DNA of 6,103 nt, taken from contig CAMDJS010000119.1 of NCBI GenBank assembly GCA_945900685.1, positions 1 to 6,103 of the forward strand, written 5' to 3'. Origin of the DNA: Bordetella parapertussis (GTDB taxonomy: Bacteria > Pseudomonadota > Gammaproteobacteria > Burkholderiales > Burkholderiaceae_C). The position numbers and the translations under genes are program-made. Every line of letters begins with the position of its first letter. Position 1 is the stretch's first letter. The notes below the pieces were generated by a model. It ran no database searches, had not been told where the DNA came from, and worked only from the letters and a program-made list of their open reading frames with translations. Of the stretch, positions 1 through 5,310 are shown piece after piece.

Positions 1-729
1 GCGCAGTCCGCGCCCAGCATCAAAAAACTGGCACTCGAACTCGGCGGTAACGCGCCCTTCATCGTGTTCAACGACGCCGACATCGACTCTGCCGTTGAAG
101 GCGCCATGCTCAGCAAATACCGCAACGCCGGCCAGACCTGTGTGTGCTCCAACCGCTTTTATGTGCAGTCCGGCGTGTATGAAGAATTTGTGCAGAAATT
201 CACCGCCAAGGTCAAAACCCTGAAGGTCGGCAATGGCTTTGAAGACGGCGTGTCACAAGGCCCGCTGATCGAAGACGCTGCTTTGCTCAAAGTCAAATCC
301 CATGTGGCAGACGCGCTGGCCAAAGGCGCGCGGGTGCTGACCGGCGGCAACGCTTTGAAAGGCCAGTTTTTCGAACCCACGCTGGTGGCAGACGCCACCG
401 CCGACATGTTGTGCGCCACCGAAGAAACGTTCGGGCCGTTTGCACCGGTATTTAAATTTGAGACCGAGCAAGAAGCCATTGCAGCGGCCAACAACACCGA
501 GTTCGGCTTGGCCAGTTACTTTTACACCCGCGACATTGGCCGTATTTACCGCGTCGGCGAGGCGCTGGAATACGGCATGGTCGGCGTTAATGTTGGCATA
601 TTGGCAACAGAGCATGTGCCTTTTGGCGGCATGAAACAGTCAGGTTTAGGCCGCGAAGGCTCTAGACACGGCATGAATGAATATTTAGAGATGAAATATT
701 TGTGTATTGGTGATATATTGAAAACTTAG
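1..729 (+). CDS. gabD: Succinate-semialdehyde dehydrogenase, C-terminal part (5' end outside window)
   Basis: Frame 1 is open from the first base to the TAG at 727-729, giving 242 residues, about half of the usual roughly 480-residue enzyme. The family oxidises succinate semialdehyde to succinate with NAD(P)+, the last step of 4-aminobutyrate breakdown, in the cytoplasm. In the fragment, ELGGNAPF (residues 13-20) carries the catalytic general base Glu13, and GQTCVCSNR carries the nucleophile Cys47; the 34-residue spacing is that of the ALDH superfamily. EETFGPFAP and the C-terminal FGGMKQSGLGREGSRHG are further ALDH blocks. The run from GNAPF to the end closely follows remembered E. coli GabD, including the EYLEMKYLCIG tail, so GabD is preferred over other ALDHs. 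The NAD-binding N-terminus lies off the left edge. A small regulator gene follows after 24 bases. Substrate specificity is inferred from family resemblance. Confidence 0.93.
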   Translation, partial: AQSAPSIKKLALELGGNAPFIVFNDADIDSAVEGAMLSKYRNAGQTCVCSNRFYVQSGVYEEFVQKFTAKVKTLKVGNGFEDGVSQGPLIEDAALLKVKSHVADALAKGARVLTGGNALKGQFFEPTLVADATADMLCATEETFGPFAPVFKFETEQEAIAAANNTEFGLASYFYTRDIGRIYRVGEALEYGMVGVNVGILATEHVPFGGMKQSGLGREGSRHGMNEYLEMKYLCIGDILKT

Positions 730-739
730 TTAAAACTAA
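726..739. promoter_or_regulatory. Candidate operator dyad at the gabD end / regulator start
   Basis: TTAGTT-AA-AACTAA is a perfect 6-base inverted repeat around a 2-base centre. It overlaps the gabD stop codon and ends 14 bases before the ATG of the winged-helix gene. Its size and place would suit autoregulation by that protein. This is inference from position only, and AT-rich dyads of this length also arise by chance. Confidence 0.3.
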
Positions 740-753
740 CCACTATTTATACC

Positions 754-1110
754 ATGCAGATGAAAAACCAGTACCTTTATCTGAAATATTTGAGTTTGTT
801 GCACGCCATCGAGGAAACAGGTGAATTGCCTGCGCTCGATCTGGATGCCAAACGCTTACTTGAATTGATTGCAGTCAGGCATTTCGAAGGCAAGTCAATG
901 ACTGTCACAGATGCCATGTCCCTGAGCAACATTGCATCTCCTGCCACGATTCATCGCAAACTCGACGTTTTGCGTGAATCAGGCATGATCTCCACAGATT
1001 ATGAAGGCAACAACCGGCGCACCAAATTTTTGCGCCCCACCGATCAGGCATTCAACTATTTCAACACCTTGGGTAGCTTCATTGGGCAAGCCCACACGCT
1101 GGCCAGTTGA
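754..1110 (+). CDS. Small winged-helix (MarR-like) transcriptional regulator
   Basis: A 118-residue protein with no membrane segment or signal peptide. The N-terminal third (residues 5-45) looks helical. Residues about 48-78 read as a helix-turn-helix: MTVTDAMSLSNIAS, a turn at SPAT, then a recognition helix TIHRKLDVLRESGMI. The basic stretch EGNNRRTKFLRPT (84-96) fits the beta wing. This is the MarR-like arrangement, but the protein is shorter than typical MarR proteins (about 140-150 residues), so the dimerisation helices are abbreviated. ATG at 754 is followed by a second in-frame ATG at 760; neither has a clear Shine-Dalgarno sequence. The gene lies 24 bases after gabD on the same strand and is probably co-transcribed with it or read from a promoter in the gabD tail. 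A dyad at 726-739 is a possible binding site. The target genes are unknown. Confidence 0.8.
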   Translation: MQMKNQYLYLKYLSLLHAIEETGELPALDLDAKRLLELIAVRHFEGKSMTVTDAMSLSNIASPATIHRKLDVLRESGMISTDYEGNNRRTKFLRPTDQAFNYFNTLGSFIGQAHTLAS

Positions 1111-1131
1111 TTTAACAAGTCTTCAACACCC

Positions 1132-1159
1132 AAAAACACCTGCCGGCAGGTATTTTTTT
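1132..1159. terminator. Probable bidirectional Rho-independent terminator
   Basis: The 14-base perfect palindrome ACCTGCCGGCAGGT (1138-1151) has five A upstream (1132-1136) and seven T downstream (1153-1159), so both strands show a GC-rich hairpin followed by a T run. It lies in the 72-base gap between the ends of two convergent genes, the winged-helix gene and scoB, and would serve both. The stem is short: 5 bp with a CCGG loop, extendable by the A/T flanks across one mismatch. Confidence 0.8.
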
Positions 1160-1182
1160 GGTACTGTGCACCCGTAGAGGCT

Positions 1183-1821
1183 TCAAAGCAAAGGTACACC
1201 GGTTTTGCTTTGAATGAATTCCCGGGTCACGCCATCAGCGAGTTCAATCAGTTTCAAGCCCTCAGGTGTGACGTCCATCACGCCAAGGTCAGTGATGATG
1301 CGGTCCACCACACCCACGCCGGTCAAGGGTAAGGTGCAGGCTGGCAATATTTTCAAATCTTCGCCGCCGTCTTTTTTACGCGCCACATGCTCCATCAAGA
1401 TGATGACGCGTTTGACGCCAGCCACCAAATCCATGGCACCACCCATGCCTTTGACCATCTTGCCCGGAATCATCCAATTGGCCAGATCGCCAGAGGCACT
1501 GACTTGCATGGCACCCAAAATGGACAAATTGATTTTTCCACCTCTTATCATGGCGAAACTGTCGTGGCTGCCGAAAATGGATGTGCCCGCCAATGTGGTG
1601 ACGGTTTGCTTACCTGCATTGATCAAATCCGCGTCGACATGATCTTCTGTAGGAAACGGCCCTATACCCAACATGCCGTTTTCTGATTGAAGCCAGACTT
1701 CGATGTGGGAAGGTACGTGGTTGGCTACCAGTGTAGGTATGCCAATACCGAGGTTGACATAAAAGCCGTCTTGCAATTCATGGGCAGCACGGGCCGCCAT
1801 TTGGTCTTGCGTCCAGGACAT
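1183..1821 (-). CDS. scoB: Succinyl-CoA:3-ketoacid CoA-transferase, subunit B
   Basis: A 212-residue protein of the usual length for the beta subunit of family I CoA-transferases. With subunit A it moves CoA from succinyl-CoA to acetoacetate or another 3-keto acid, giving acetoacetyl-CoA and succinate in the cytoplasm. LQSENGMLG (residues 44-52) is the family signature, and Glu47 is the catalytic glutamate that forms the enzyme-CoA thioester. GIGIPTLV (25-32), the [10 protein letters not shown] block and the [14 protein letters not shown] stretch are also typical. The ATG at 1821 has an AGGAG site at 1833-1829, 7 bases upstream and inside the last codons of scoA, so translation is probably coupled to scoA, whose stop lies 2 bases before this start. 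PcaJ (3-oxoadipate) and AtoA are relatives; the ScoB reading is preferred from overall sequence style, and the exact keto acid is inferred. Confidence 0.92.
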   Translation of the reverse strand: MSWTQDQMAARAAHELQDGFYVNLGIGIPTLVANHVPSHIEVWLQSENGMLGIGPFPTEDHVDADLINAGKQTVTTLAGTSIFGSHDSFAMIRGGKINLSILGAMQVSASGDLANWMIPGKMVKGMGGAMDLVAGVKRVIILMEHVARKKDGGEDLKILPACTLPLTGVGVVDRIITDLGVMDVTPEGLKLIELADGVTREFIQSKTGVPLL

Positions 1822-1823
1822 GG

Positions 1824-2531
1824 TCAGACTCCTGCTTTCTCGGTGACAGTGCGTTTTTCAATGCGTTTTTCGGGGTGCGGGTTGTGCACGATGCGGTGCA
1901 CATAAATGCCTGGCAAGTGGATTTCATCAGGTTGCAACTCTCCGACCTCCACCACATGCTCGACTTCAACCACACACAATTTACCGGCCATGGCAACGGC
2001 CGGATTGAAGTTGCGAGCCGTCAAGCGAAATTGCAAATTGCCTGCTTTGTCTGCGGTGTGCGCTTTGACCAATGACACATCCGGCAACAAAGCACGTTCC
2101 ATCACATAAGTCTCGCCGTCAAAGTCGCGCAACTCCTTGCCGTCAGCGACCATGGTTCCCACGCCAGTTTTGGTGAAGAAAGCAGGAATGCCTGCGCCAC
2201 CGGCACGCAGTTTTTCTGCCAGCGTGCCTTGCGGTGTGAAGTCCAGTTCGAGCTCACCGGCCAAGTACTGGCGTTCGAACTCTTTGTTTTCACCCACATA
2301 AGAAGAAATCATTTTTTTGATTTGACGGGTGGCAAGCAACTTGCCCAAACCAAAATCATCGACACCGGCGTTGTTGGAAATCACCGTGAGATTTTTCACA
2401 CCGCTGTCACGCAAGGCATCAATCAAAGCCTCTGGGATGCCACACAAACCGAAACCGCCAACAGCGAGCAACTGGTTGTCATTCAGAATATCTTTGAGCG
2501 CCGCTGCAGCACTTGGGTACAGTTTATTCAA
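1824..2531 (-). CDS. scoA: Succinyl-CoA:3-ketoacid CoA-transferase, subunit A (TTG start)
   Basis: A 235-residue alpha subunit of the family I CoA-transferase completed by scoB directly downstream. [16 protein letters not shown] (residues 18-33) matches the CoA-transferase signature 1, with the GGF-x3-G-x-P core. [31 protein letters not shown] and the FFTKTGVGT block are typical of ScoA rather than of unrelated transferases. The chosen start is TTG at 2531: it has a good GGGAG site 8 bases upstream, an in-frame TAA lies only a few codons further up, and the resulting [12 protein letters not shown] is the N-terminus expected for the family. The nearest internal ATG would remove conserved sequence. 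The gene heads a two-gene operon and diverges from the AhpD-like gene across 93 bases. The likely role is acetoacetate/ketone-body or polyhydroxybutyrate-derived carbon use; PcaI-type activity is the main alternative. Confidence 0.92.
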   Translation of the reverse strand: MNKLYPSAAAALKDILNDNQLLAVGGFGLCGIPEALIDALRDSGVKNLTVISNNAGVDDFGLGKLLATRQIKKMISSYVGENKEFERQYLAGELELDFTPQGTLAEKLRAGGAGIPAFFTKTGVGTMVADGKELRDFDGETYVMERALLPDVSLVKAHTADKAGNLQFRLTARNFNPAVAMAGKLCVVEVEHVVEVGELQPDEIHLPGIYVHRIVHNPHPEKRIEKRTVTEKAGV

Positions 2532-2539
2532 TCGAATTT

Positions 2540-2544
2540 CTCCC
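2540..2544 (-). promoter_or_regulatory. Ribosome binding site of scoA (fixes the TTG start)
   Basis: GGGAG on the minus strand, 8 bases before the TTG at 2531. No ATG or GTG is available between the upstream in-frame TAA and this TTG, so this site together with the conserved N-terminus decides the start. Confidence 0.75.
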
Positions 2545-2557
2545 GTTTAAGCAAACG
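2544..2557. promoter_or_regulatory. Candidate operator dyad at the scoA transcription start
   Basis: CGTTT-AAGC-AAACG is an inverted repeat with 5-base arms. On the minus strand a TAGAAT box (2563-2558), a one-mismatch -10 hexamer, sits directly before it, so transcription would begin near the centre of the dyad. The matching -35 is weak (TTCATT at a 16-base spacing). The operator role is inference from position. Confidence 0.3.
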
Positions 2558-2576
2558 ATTCTACGTTGCAGGCTTT

Positions 2577-2604
2577 TTGAATGAACGAAACCGCTGTGCA
2601 TAAT
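2577..2604 (+). promoter_or_regulatory. Possible promoter of the AhpD-like gene
   Basis: TTGAAT (2577-2582), a 16-base spacer and CATAAT (2599-2604) resemble a sigma-70 promoter. Transcription would begin near 2611, giving a leader of about 14 bases that contains the AAGGAG site at 2614-2619. The -10 has one mismatch and the -35 two, so this is a weak call. Confidence 0.35.
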
Positions 2605-2624
2605 CTGCTGAACAAGGAGCTCCC

Positions 2625-3200
2625 ATGAACCGATACCCTGTGCCAGACATTCACAACCTGCCCCAAGACATACGCGAAAAAATATTGGAGGTGCAGGAAA
2701 AAGCGGGTTTTGTGCCGCAAGTTTTTCTGTCATTGGCCAGGCGTCCGGCCGAATGGAGGGCTTTTTTTGCATACCACGATGCGCTGATGCTGCGTGAGGA
2801 TTCAGGCCTGAGTAAAGGCGAACGTGAAATGATTGTCACCACCACCAGCGCTGCCAATCACTGTGTGTATTGCGTCATTGCACATGGTGCAATTTTGCGT
2901 GTTTACGAAAAAAAGCCTTTGGTTGCAGACCAGGTTGCCATCAATTTCCGCAAAGCCGATATTTCAGAGCGTCAACGCGCCATGCTCGAGTTCGCAATGA
3001 AAACCTGTTTGAACAGCCATGAGATCAATGAAGCTGATTTCACCGCTTTGCATGCGCATGGTTTCAGCGATGAGGATATTTGGGATATTGCGTCCATCAC
3101 AGCGTTTTTCGGCATGTCAAACCGTATAGCCAATTTCTCCGGCATGCTGCCCAACCCCGAGTTTTATTTGATGGGTCGCGTACCTAAAGAAAAGAAGTGA
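2625..3200 (+). CDS. AhpD-like peroxidase-related protein (carboxymuconolactone decarboxylase family)
   Basis: A 191-residue soluble protein. Residues 68-87 show the AhpD-type pattern E-x11-C-x2-C-x3-H: Glu68, Cys80, Cys83 (HCVYC) and His87. In AhpD this redox CxxC site with its Glu/His relay reduces a partner peroxidase or adaptor; here the residue before the second Cys is Tyr82 where AhpD has His. The N-terminal block with AGFVPQVFLSLARRP and the C-terminal FGMSNRIANFSGMLPNPEFY match the longer 'peroxidase-related' branch better than classic AhpD or PcaC. The start is certain: AAGGAG lies 5 bases before the ATG. The gene diverges from scoAB and may share its control region; its stop abuts the stop of the TetR gene. 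Probable role: thiol-based peroxide or organic hydroperoxide reduction linked to oxidative catabolism. The true substrate is unknown. Confidence 0.85.
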   Translation: MNRYPVPDIHNLPQDIREKILEVQEKAGFVPQVFLSLARRPAEWRAFFAYHDALMLREDSGLSKGEREMIVTTTSAANHCVYCVIAHGAILRVYEKKPLVADQVAINFRKADISERQRAMLEFAMKTCLNSHEINEADFTALHAHGFSDEDIWDIASITAFFGMSNRIANFSGMLPNPEFYLMGRVPKEKK

Positions 3201-3827
3201 TCAATTTGTCTGGGTTGAGAGTTGTAACTGACCCAAGATCATTTCCACCAACACGTCCTCGAACTCTCGGGCGTTTTCAAGTTCCAATCTTTCGAGTGAG
3301 GCACTGCGCAAACACCCCATCAGAGATCGGTTCAAAACATAGCAACGTGTGGGAGACATTCTGGAGAGATAGGGGTGCTTGATGTATTTGAGACAAGCCC
3401 TTAATCTGTCCACCATGATTTGCAATGTGTTGCTGGTTTCTTCAGGCGTTTCAACCAACCAGCACAGTCGTTTGATAGATTGGAATTCATCATTGCTGAA
3501 AGCAAATCCTTTGATACAAATTTGAATATATTGCCGGAAGAATTGCTCGGGATCGATGGTTTGAGTATCTATTTTAGTTTCGATACGGTACATGAAACTG
3601 CTCAGTTCTTTTAAAACCGACTCGCGTGAGAACTGAACCATGGCCCTGAAAATTTCGTCTTTGCTCGAGAAATACTGGTAGAGCGTGCCGACAGAAAAAC
3701 CCGCTTTGATGGCAATCTTATTGGTCGTGAGATTGACCATGCCCTCTCGCTCAACCAATTGAGCCGTAGCCTGAAAAATGGCTTCAATGGTCAGTTGAGA
3801 CCTTTTTTGAACGGGTTGCTTGCGCAT
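3201..3827 (-). CDS. TetR-family transcriptional regulator
   Basis: From the ATG at 3827 the protein has 208 residues, normal for TetR regulators. The N-terminal domain is clear: KRSQLTIEAIFQATAQLVEREG (residues 8-29) is helix 1, and residues 33-54 form the helix-turn-helix LTTNKIAIKAG / FSVGTLYQYFSSKDE with the hallmark GTLYQYF recognition helix. The rest (about 60-208) is the variable ligand-binding and dimerisation region, with nothing that names the ligand. A TTG at 3860 would add 11 residues (MSDDRWKHSQA); neither start has a convincing Shine-Dalgarno site, and ATG is preferred because MRKQPVQKRSQ is a usual TetR N-terminus. The gene lies downstream of the SDR/thioesterase pair on the same strand, separated by an AT-rich gap. 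It is a plausible acyl-CoA-responsive repressor of neighbouring genes; the target is inference. Confidence 0.9.
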   Translation of the reverse strand: MRKQPVQKRSQLTIEAIFQATAQLVEREGMVNLTTNKIAIKAGFSVGTLYQYFSSKDEIFRAMVQFSRESVLKELSSFMYRIETKIDTQTIDPEQFFRQYIQICIKGFAFSNDEFQSIKRLCWLVETPEETSNTLQIMVDRLRACLKYIKHPYLSRMSPTRCYVLNRSLMGCLRSASLERLELENAREFEDVLVEMILGQLQLSTQTN

Positions 3828-3860
3828 GGCTTGGGAGTGTTTCCACCTGTCGTCAGACAA

Positions 3861-3966
3861 GAAACAATCTTAAACGAAAATTAAATAAATATACCTTTTT
3901 TTTTAAAAAATTTATATCTTTATATGTAAATTTCAAGCGCTTAGTTCTTTTCTATCTTTCAACATT
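3861..3966. promoter_or_regulatory. AT-rich leader of the TetR gene
   Basis: This 106-base gap between the thioesterase stop and the longest possible TetR reading frame is far richer in A and T than its surroundings. It holds nine T then six A (3896-3910), the AT-only stretch TTTATATCTTTATATGTAAA (3911-3930), and the palindrome AAGCGCTT (3935-3942). It probably contains the regulator's promoter, read to the left, but I see no well-spaced hexamer pair good enough to name. There is no GC-rich terminator stem after the thioesterase gene. Confidence 0.45.
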
Positions 3967-4386
3967 TCATTCAATCAGTGCGCGAAACCAATCCGGCAAA
4001 GCCACAGATTTTTGTGCAGGAAAGTCAATCCATACCGTGGTTGCTCCGCCTGCCGCATGGATCACACCCGGCATGTCCAAGCGCTCCATGGTCGCCCAAG
4101 AATCAAAACTGCTTCTACCGAGGTCACTTGCGTACATTTTGATGAGCACATCTCCGGGGTATTCAAGCTGTTTGTAAAAATTGCAAAAAGCGTTGATGAT
4201 GACCGGGCCTTCACCAGTGGGCAAAGGCGAACAACCAAGCTGCGTGAACCAATCGATTCGCGCGGTTTCTAGGTAGCGAAAATAACTCCCATTGTTCAAA
4301 TGCCCCATGGCATCCATGTCACCCCATCGAATGGGAATGACTTTTTCATACACCCATTTTTTCTTGTCTGGGATCTCAATCCTCAT
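3967..4386 (-). CDS. Acyl-CoA thioesterase, hot-dog fold (4HBT family)
   Basis: A 139-residue protein, the normal length for a single hot-dog domain. The family hydrolyses acyl-CoA or aroyl-CoA to the free acid and CoA in the cytoplasm. RWGDMDAMGHLNNGSYFRYLE (residues 20-40) is the 4HBT signature; Asp25 aligns with the catalytic Asp17 of Pseudomonas 4-hydroxybenzoyl-CoA thioesterase, and HLNN leads into the long central helix ending in ETAR. The remaining part forms the beta strands (for example VLIKMYASDLG and GATTVWIDF). The ATG overlaps the stop of the SDR gene as ATGA, so the pair is very likely one operon with coupled translation. The acyl chain specificity cannot be read from the sequence; given the neighbours, a product or by-product of fatty-acid or hydroxyacyl-CoA metabolism is a reasonable guess. 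Confidence 0.88.
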   Translation of the reverse strand: MRIEIPDKKKWVYEKVIPIRWGDMDAMGHLNNGSYFRYLETARIDWFTQLGCSPLPTGEGPVIINAFCNFYKQLEYPGDVLIKMYASDLGRSSFDSWATMERLDMPGVIHAAGGATTVWIDFPAQKSVALPDWFRALIE

Positions 4387-5165
4387 ATACCGAATCCATC
4401 ATCAGCCGCGATGACTGCACCGTTGATGAAGTCACTTTGCGGACTGGCCAACATGACCAGCAAGGCATCAAGGTCCTTGGGATGACCCAGACGTTTACGC
4501 GGCATCATATTCACCAGTTTTTGGCCTTGCTCGGTTTGCCAATGGTGACTGTTGATTTCGGTGTCTATGTAGCCCGGACAAATGGCATTGACGTTGATGC
4601 CGTGCTTGCCCCATTCCAAAGCCATGGCCTTGGTCATTTGCACCACCGCTGATTTGCTCATGCAATACACGCCGATTTGTGGCAACACACGCATGGCAGC
4701 CATGGATGCGATGTTGATGATGCGACCGCCTACGAATGTGCCTGGCTCCAGATCTTTGGCTCGCGCCAACATGCGGGCACCCACCGCTTGCGCTACAAAA
4801 AATGCGCCGCGCACATTGGTGTTGAAGATGAAATCAAAGTCTTCTTCATTCACATCGACTAAGCGCTGTGTGTTGCTGACACCGGAGTTGTTCACAAGGA
4901 TGTCGATAGGCCCGACTTCTTTTTCTGCAAAAGCAACGGCTGCATCTATGCTTTTTCGGCTGGTCACATCCAAGCTAACCACATGCGCATCCCCGCCCTC
5001 GGCTTCGATGTCAGCGCGCAATGACTTGAGCATTTCCACCCGCCTGCTGGCTAAAACCACAGCCGCCCCGGCACTGGCCAACGTACGCGCGAACTGAGCG
5101 CCAAGGCCGCTGGAAGCGCCAGTGATCAAGGCAACACGTCCGGATAAATCAAGGCTGTATGACAT
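4383..5165 (-). CDS. SDR-family NAD(P)-dependent oxidoreductase
   Basis: From the ATG at 5165 the protein has 260 residues, the classic short-chain dehydrogenase length. TGASSGLG (residues 15-22) is the cofactor motif, NNSG (92-95) the strand-4 motif, and the catalytic tetrad is Asn117, Ser154, Tyr167 and Lys171 (YCMSK), followed by CPGYIDTE (195-202). Arg41-Arg42 after strand 2 suggests NADP(H), which is inference. The ATG at 5165 is chosen over a TTG at 5198 because GGAG lies 6 bases upstream and MSYSLDLSGRVALITG is a typical SDR N-terminus; the extension would add 11 unconserved residues. The stop overlaps the thioesterase start by 4 bases. The SDR family is too broad to fix a substrate: a 3-hydroxyacyl-CoA/3-ketoacyl reductase-type activity fits the context but is not shown. 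Upstream it diverges from the ETF-QO gene. Confidence 0.92.
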   Translation of the reverse strand: MSYSLDLSGRVALITGASSGLGAQFARTLASAGAAVVLASRRVEMLKSLRADIEAEGGDAHVVSLDVTSRKSIDAAVAFAEKEVGPIDILVNNSGVSNTQRLVDVNEEDFDFIFNTNVRGAFFVAQAVGARMLARAKDLEPGTFVGGRIINIASMAAMRVLPQIGVYCMSKSAVVQMTKAMALEWGKHGINVNAICPGYIDTEINSHHWQTEQGQKLVNMMPRKRLGHPKDLDALLVMLASPQSDFINGAVIAADDGFGI

Positions 5166-5171
5166 CAAGGT

Positions 5172-5175
5172 CTCC
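5172..5175 (-). promoter_or_regulatory. Ribosome binding site of the SDR gene
   Basis: GGAG on the minus strand, 6 bases before the ATG at 5165. It supports this start over the in-frame TTG 33 bases upstream, which has no comparable site close to it. Confidence 0.7.
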
Positions 5176-5244
5176 AATCTAAAAACAGGGAACGACAAGG
5201 GGGCTTTGAAATAAGCCTTACTTCTTTAGCACAAGCTTGCATTA

Positions 5245-5256
5245 TCACCATGGTGA
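5245..5256. promoter_or_regulatory. Candidate operator palindrome between the SDR and ETF-QO genes
   Basis: TCACCATGGTGA is a perfect 12-base palindrome near the middle of the 145-base divergent gap. On the minus strand it overlaps GATAAT (5246-5241), a one-mismatch -10 box for the SDR operon, though no good -35 lies at the right distance. A repressor bound here could affect both transcripts. The regulator is not identified, and the TetR protein nearby is only a candidate. Confidence 0.35.
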
Positions 5257-5310
5257 ATCTGCTACACCGCATAGAATCTGTCGCTCTATTGACATACTTG
5301 CACATACGCC

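Noticed and set aside
1214..1642. 142-residue open frame on the plus strand
   Set aside because: It is antisense to scoB, which carries the SENG catalytic signature. No domain or ribosome site supports the plus-strand reading.
2229..2603. 124-residue open frame on the plus strand
   Set aside because: It overlaps the 5' part of scoA on the opposite strand and runs through its leader; no family resemblance.
3828..3860. 11-residue N-terminal extension of the TetR protein from a TTG
   Set aside because: There is no Shine-Dalgarno for it, and the extension is unlike TetR N-termini; kept only as an alternative start.
2544..3876. Octamer CGTTTAAG shared by the scoA leader (2544-2551) and the TetR gene leader (3876-3869, minus strand)
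   Set aside because: Comparing two gaps of about 100 bases on both strands gives roughly a 0.3 chance expectation of a shared 8-mer, and the TetR copy lacks the second dyad arm.
3935..3942. Palindrome AAGCGCTT downstream of the thioesterase gene, considered as a terminator
   Set aside because: The stem is at most 4 bp with no loop, and the nearest T run on the minus strand is too far away for intrinsic termination.
4582..5097. 171-residue open frame on the plus strand
   Set aside because: It lies antisense within the SDR gene, which has complete catalytic motifs; the translated product is low-complexity and shows no recognisable domain.
5289..5294. Perfect TTGACA hexamer just before the ETF-QO gene
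   Set aside because: At a 16-18 base spacing the -10 position would fall on the ETF-QO start codon and shows no TATAAT-like sequence, so it is not a usable sigma-70 promoter for that ATG.
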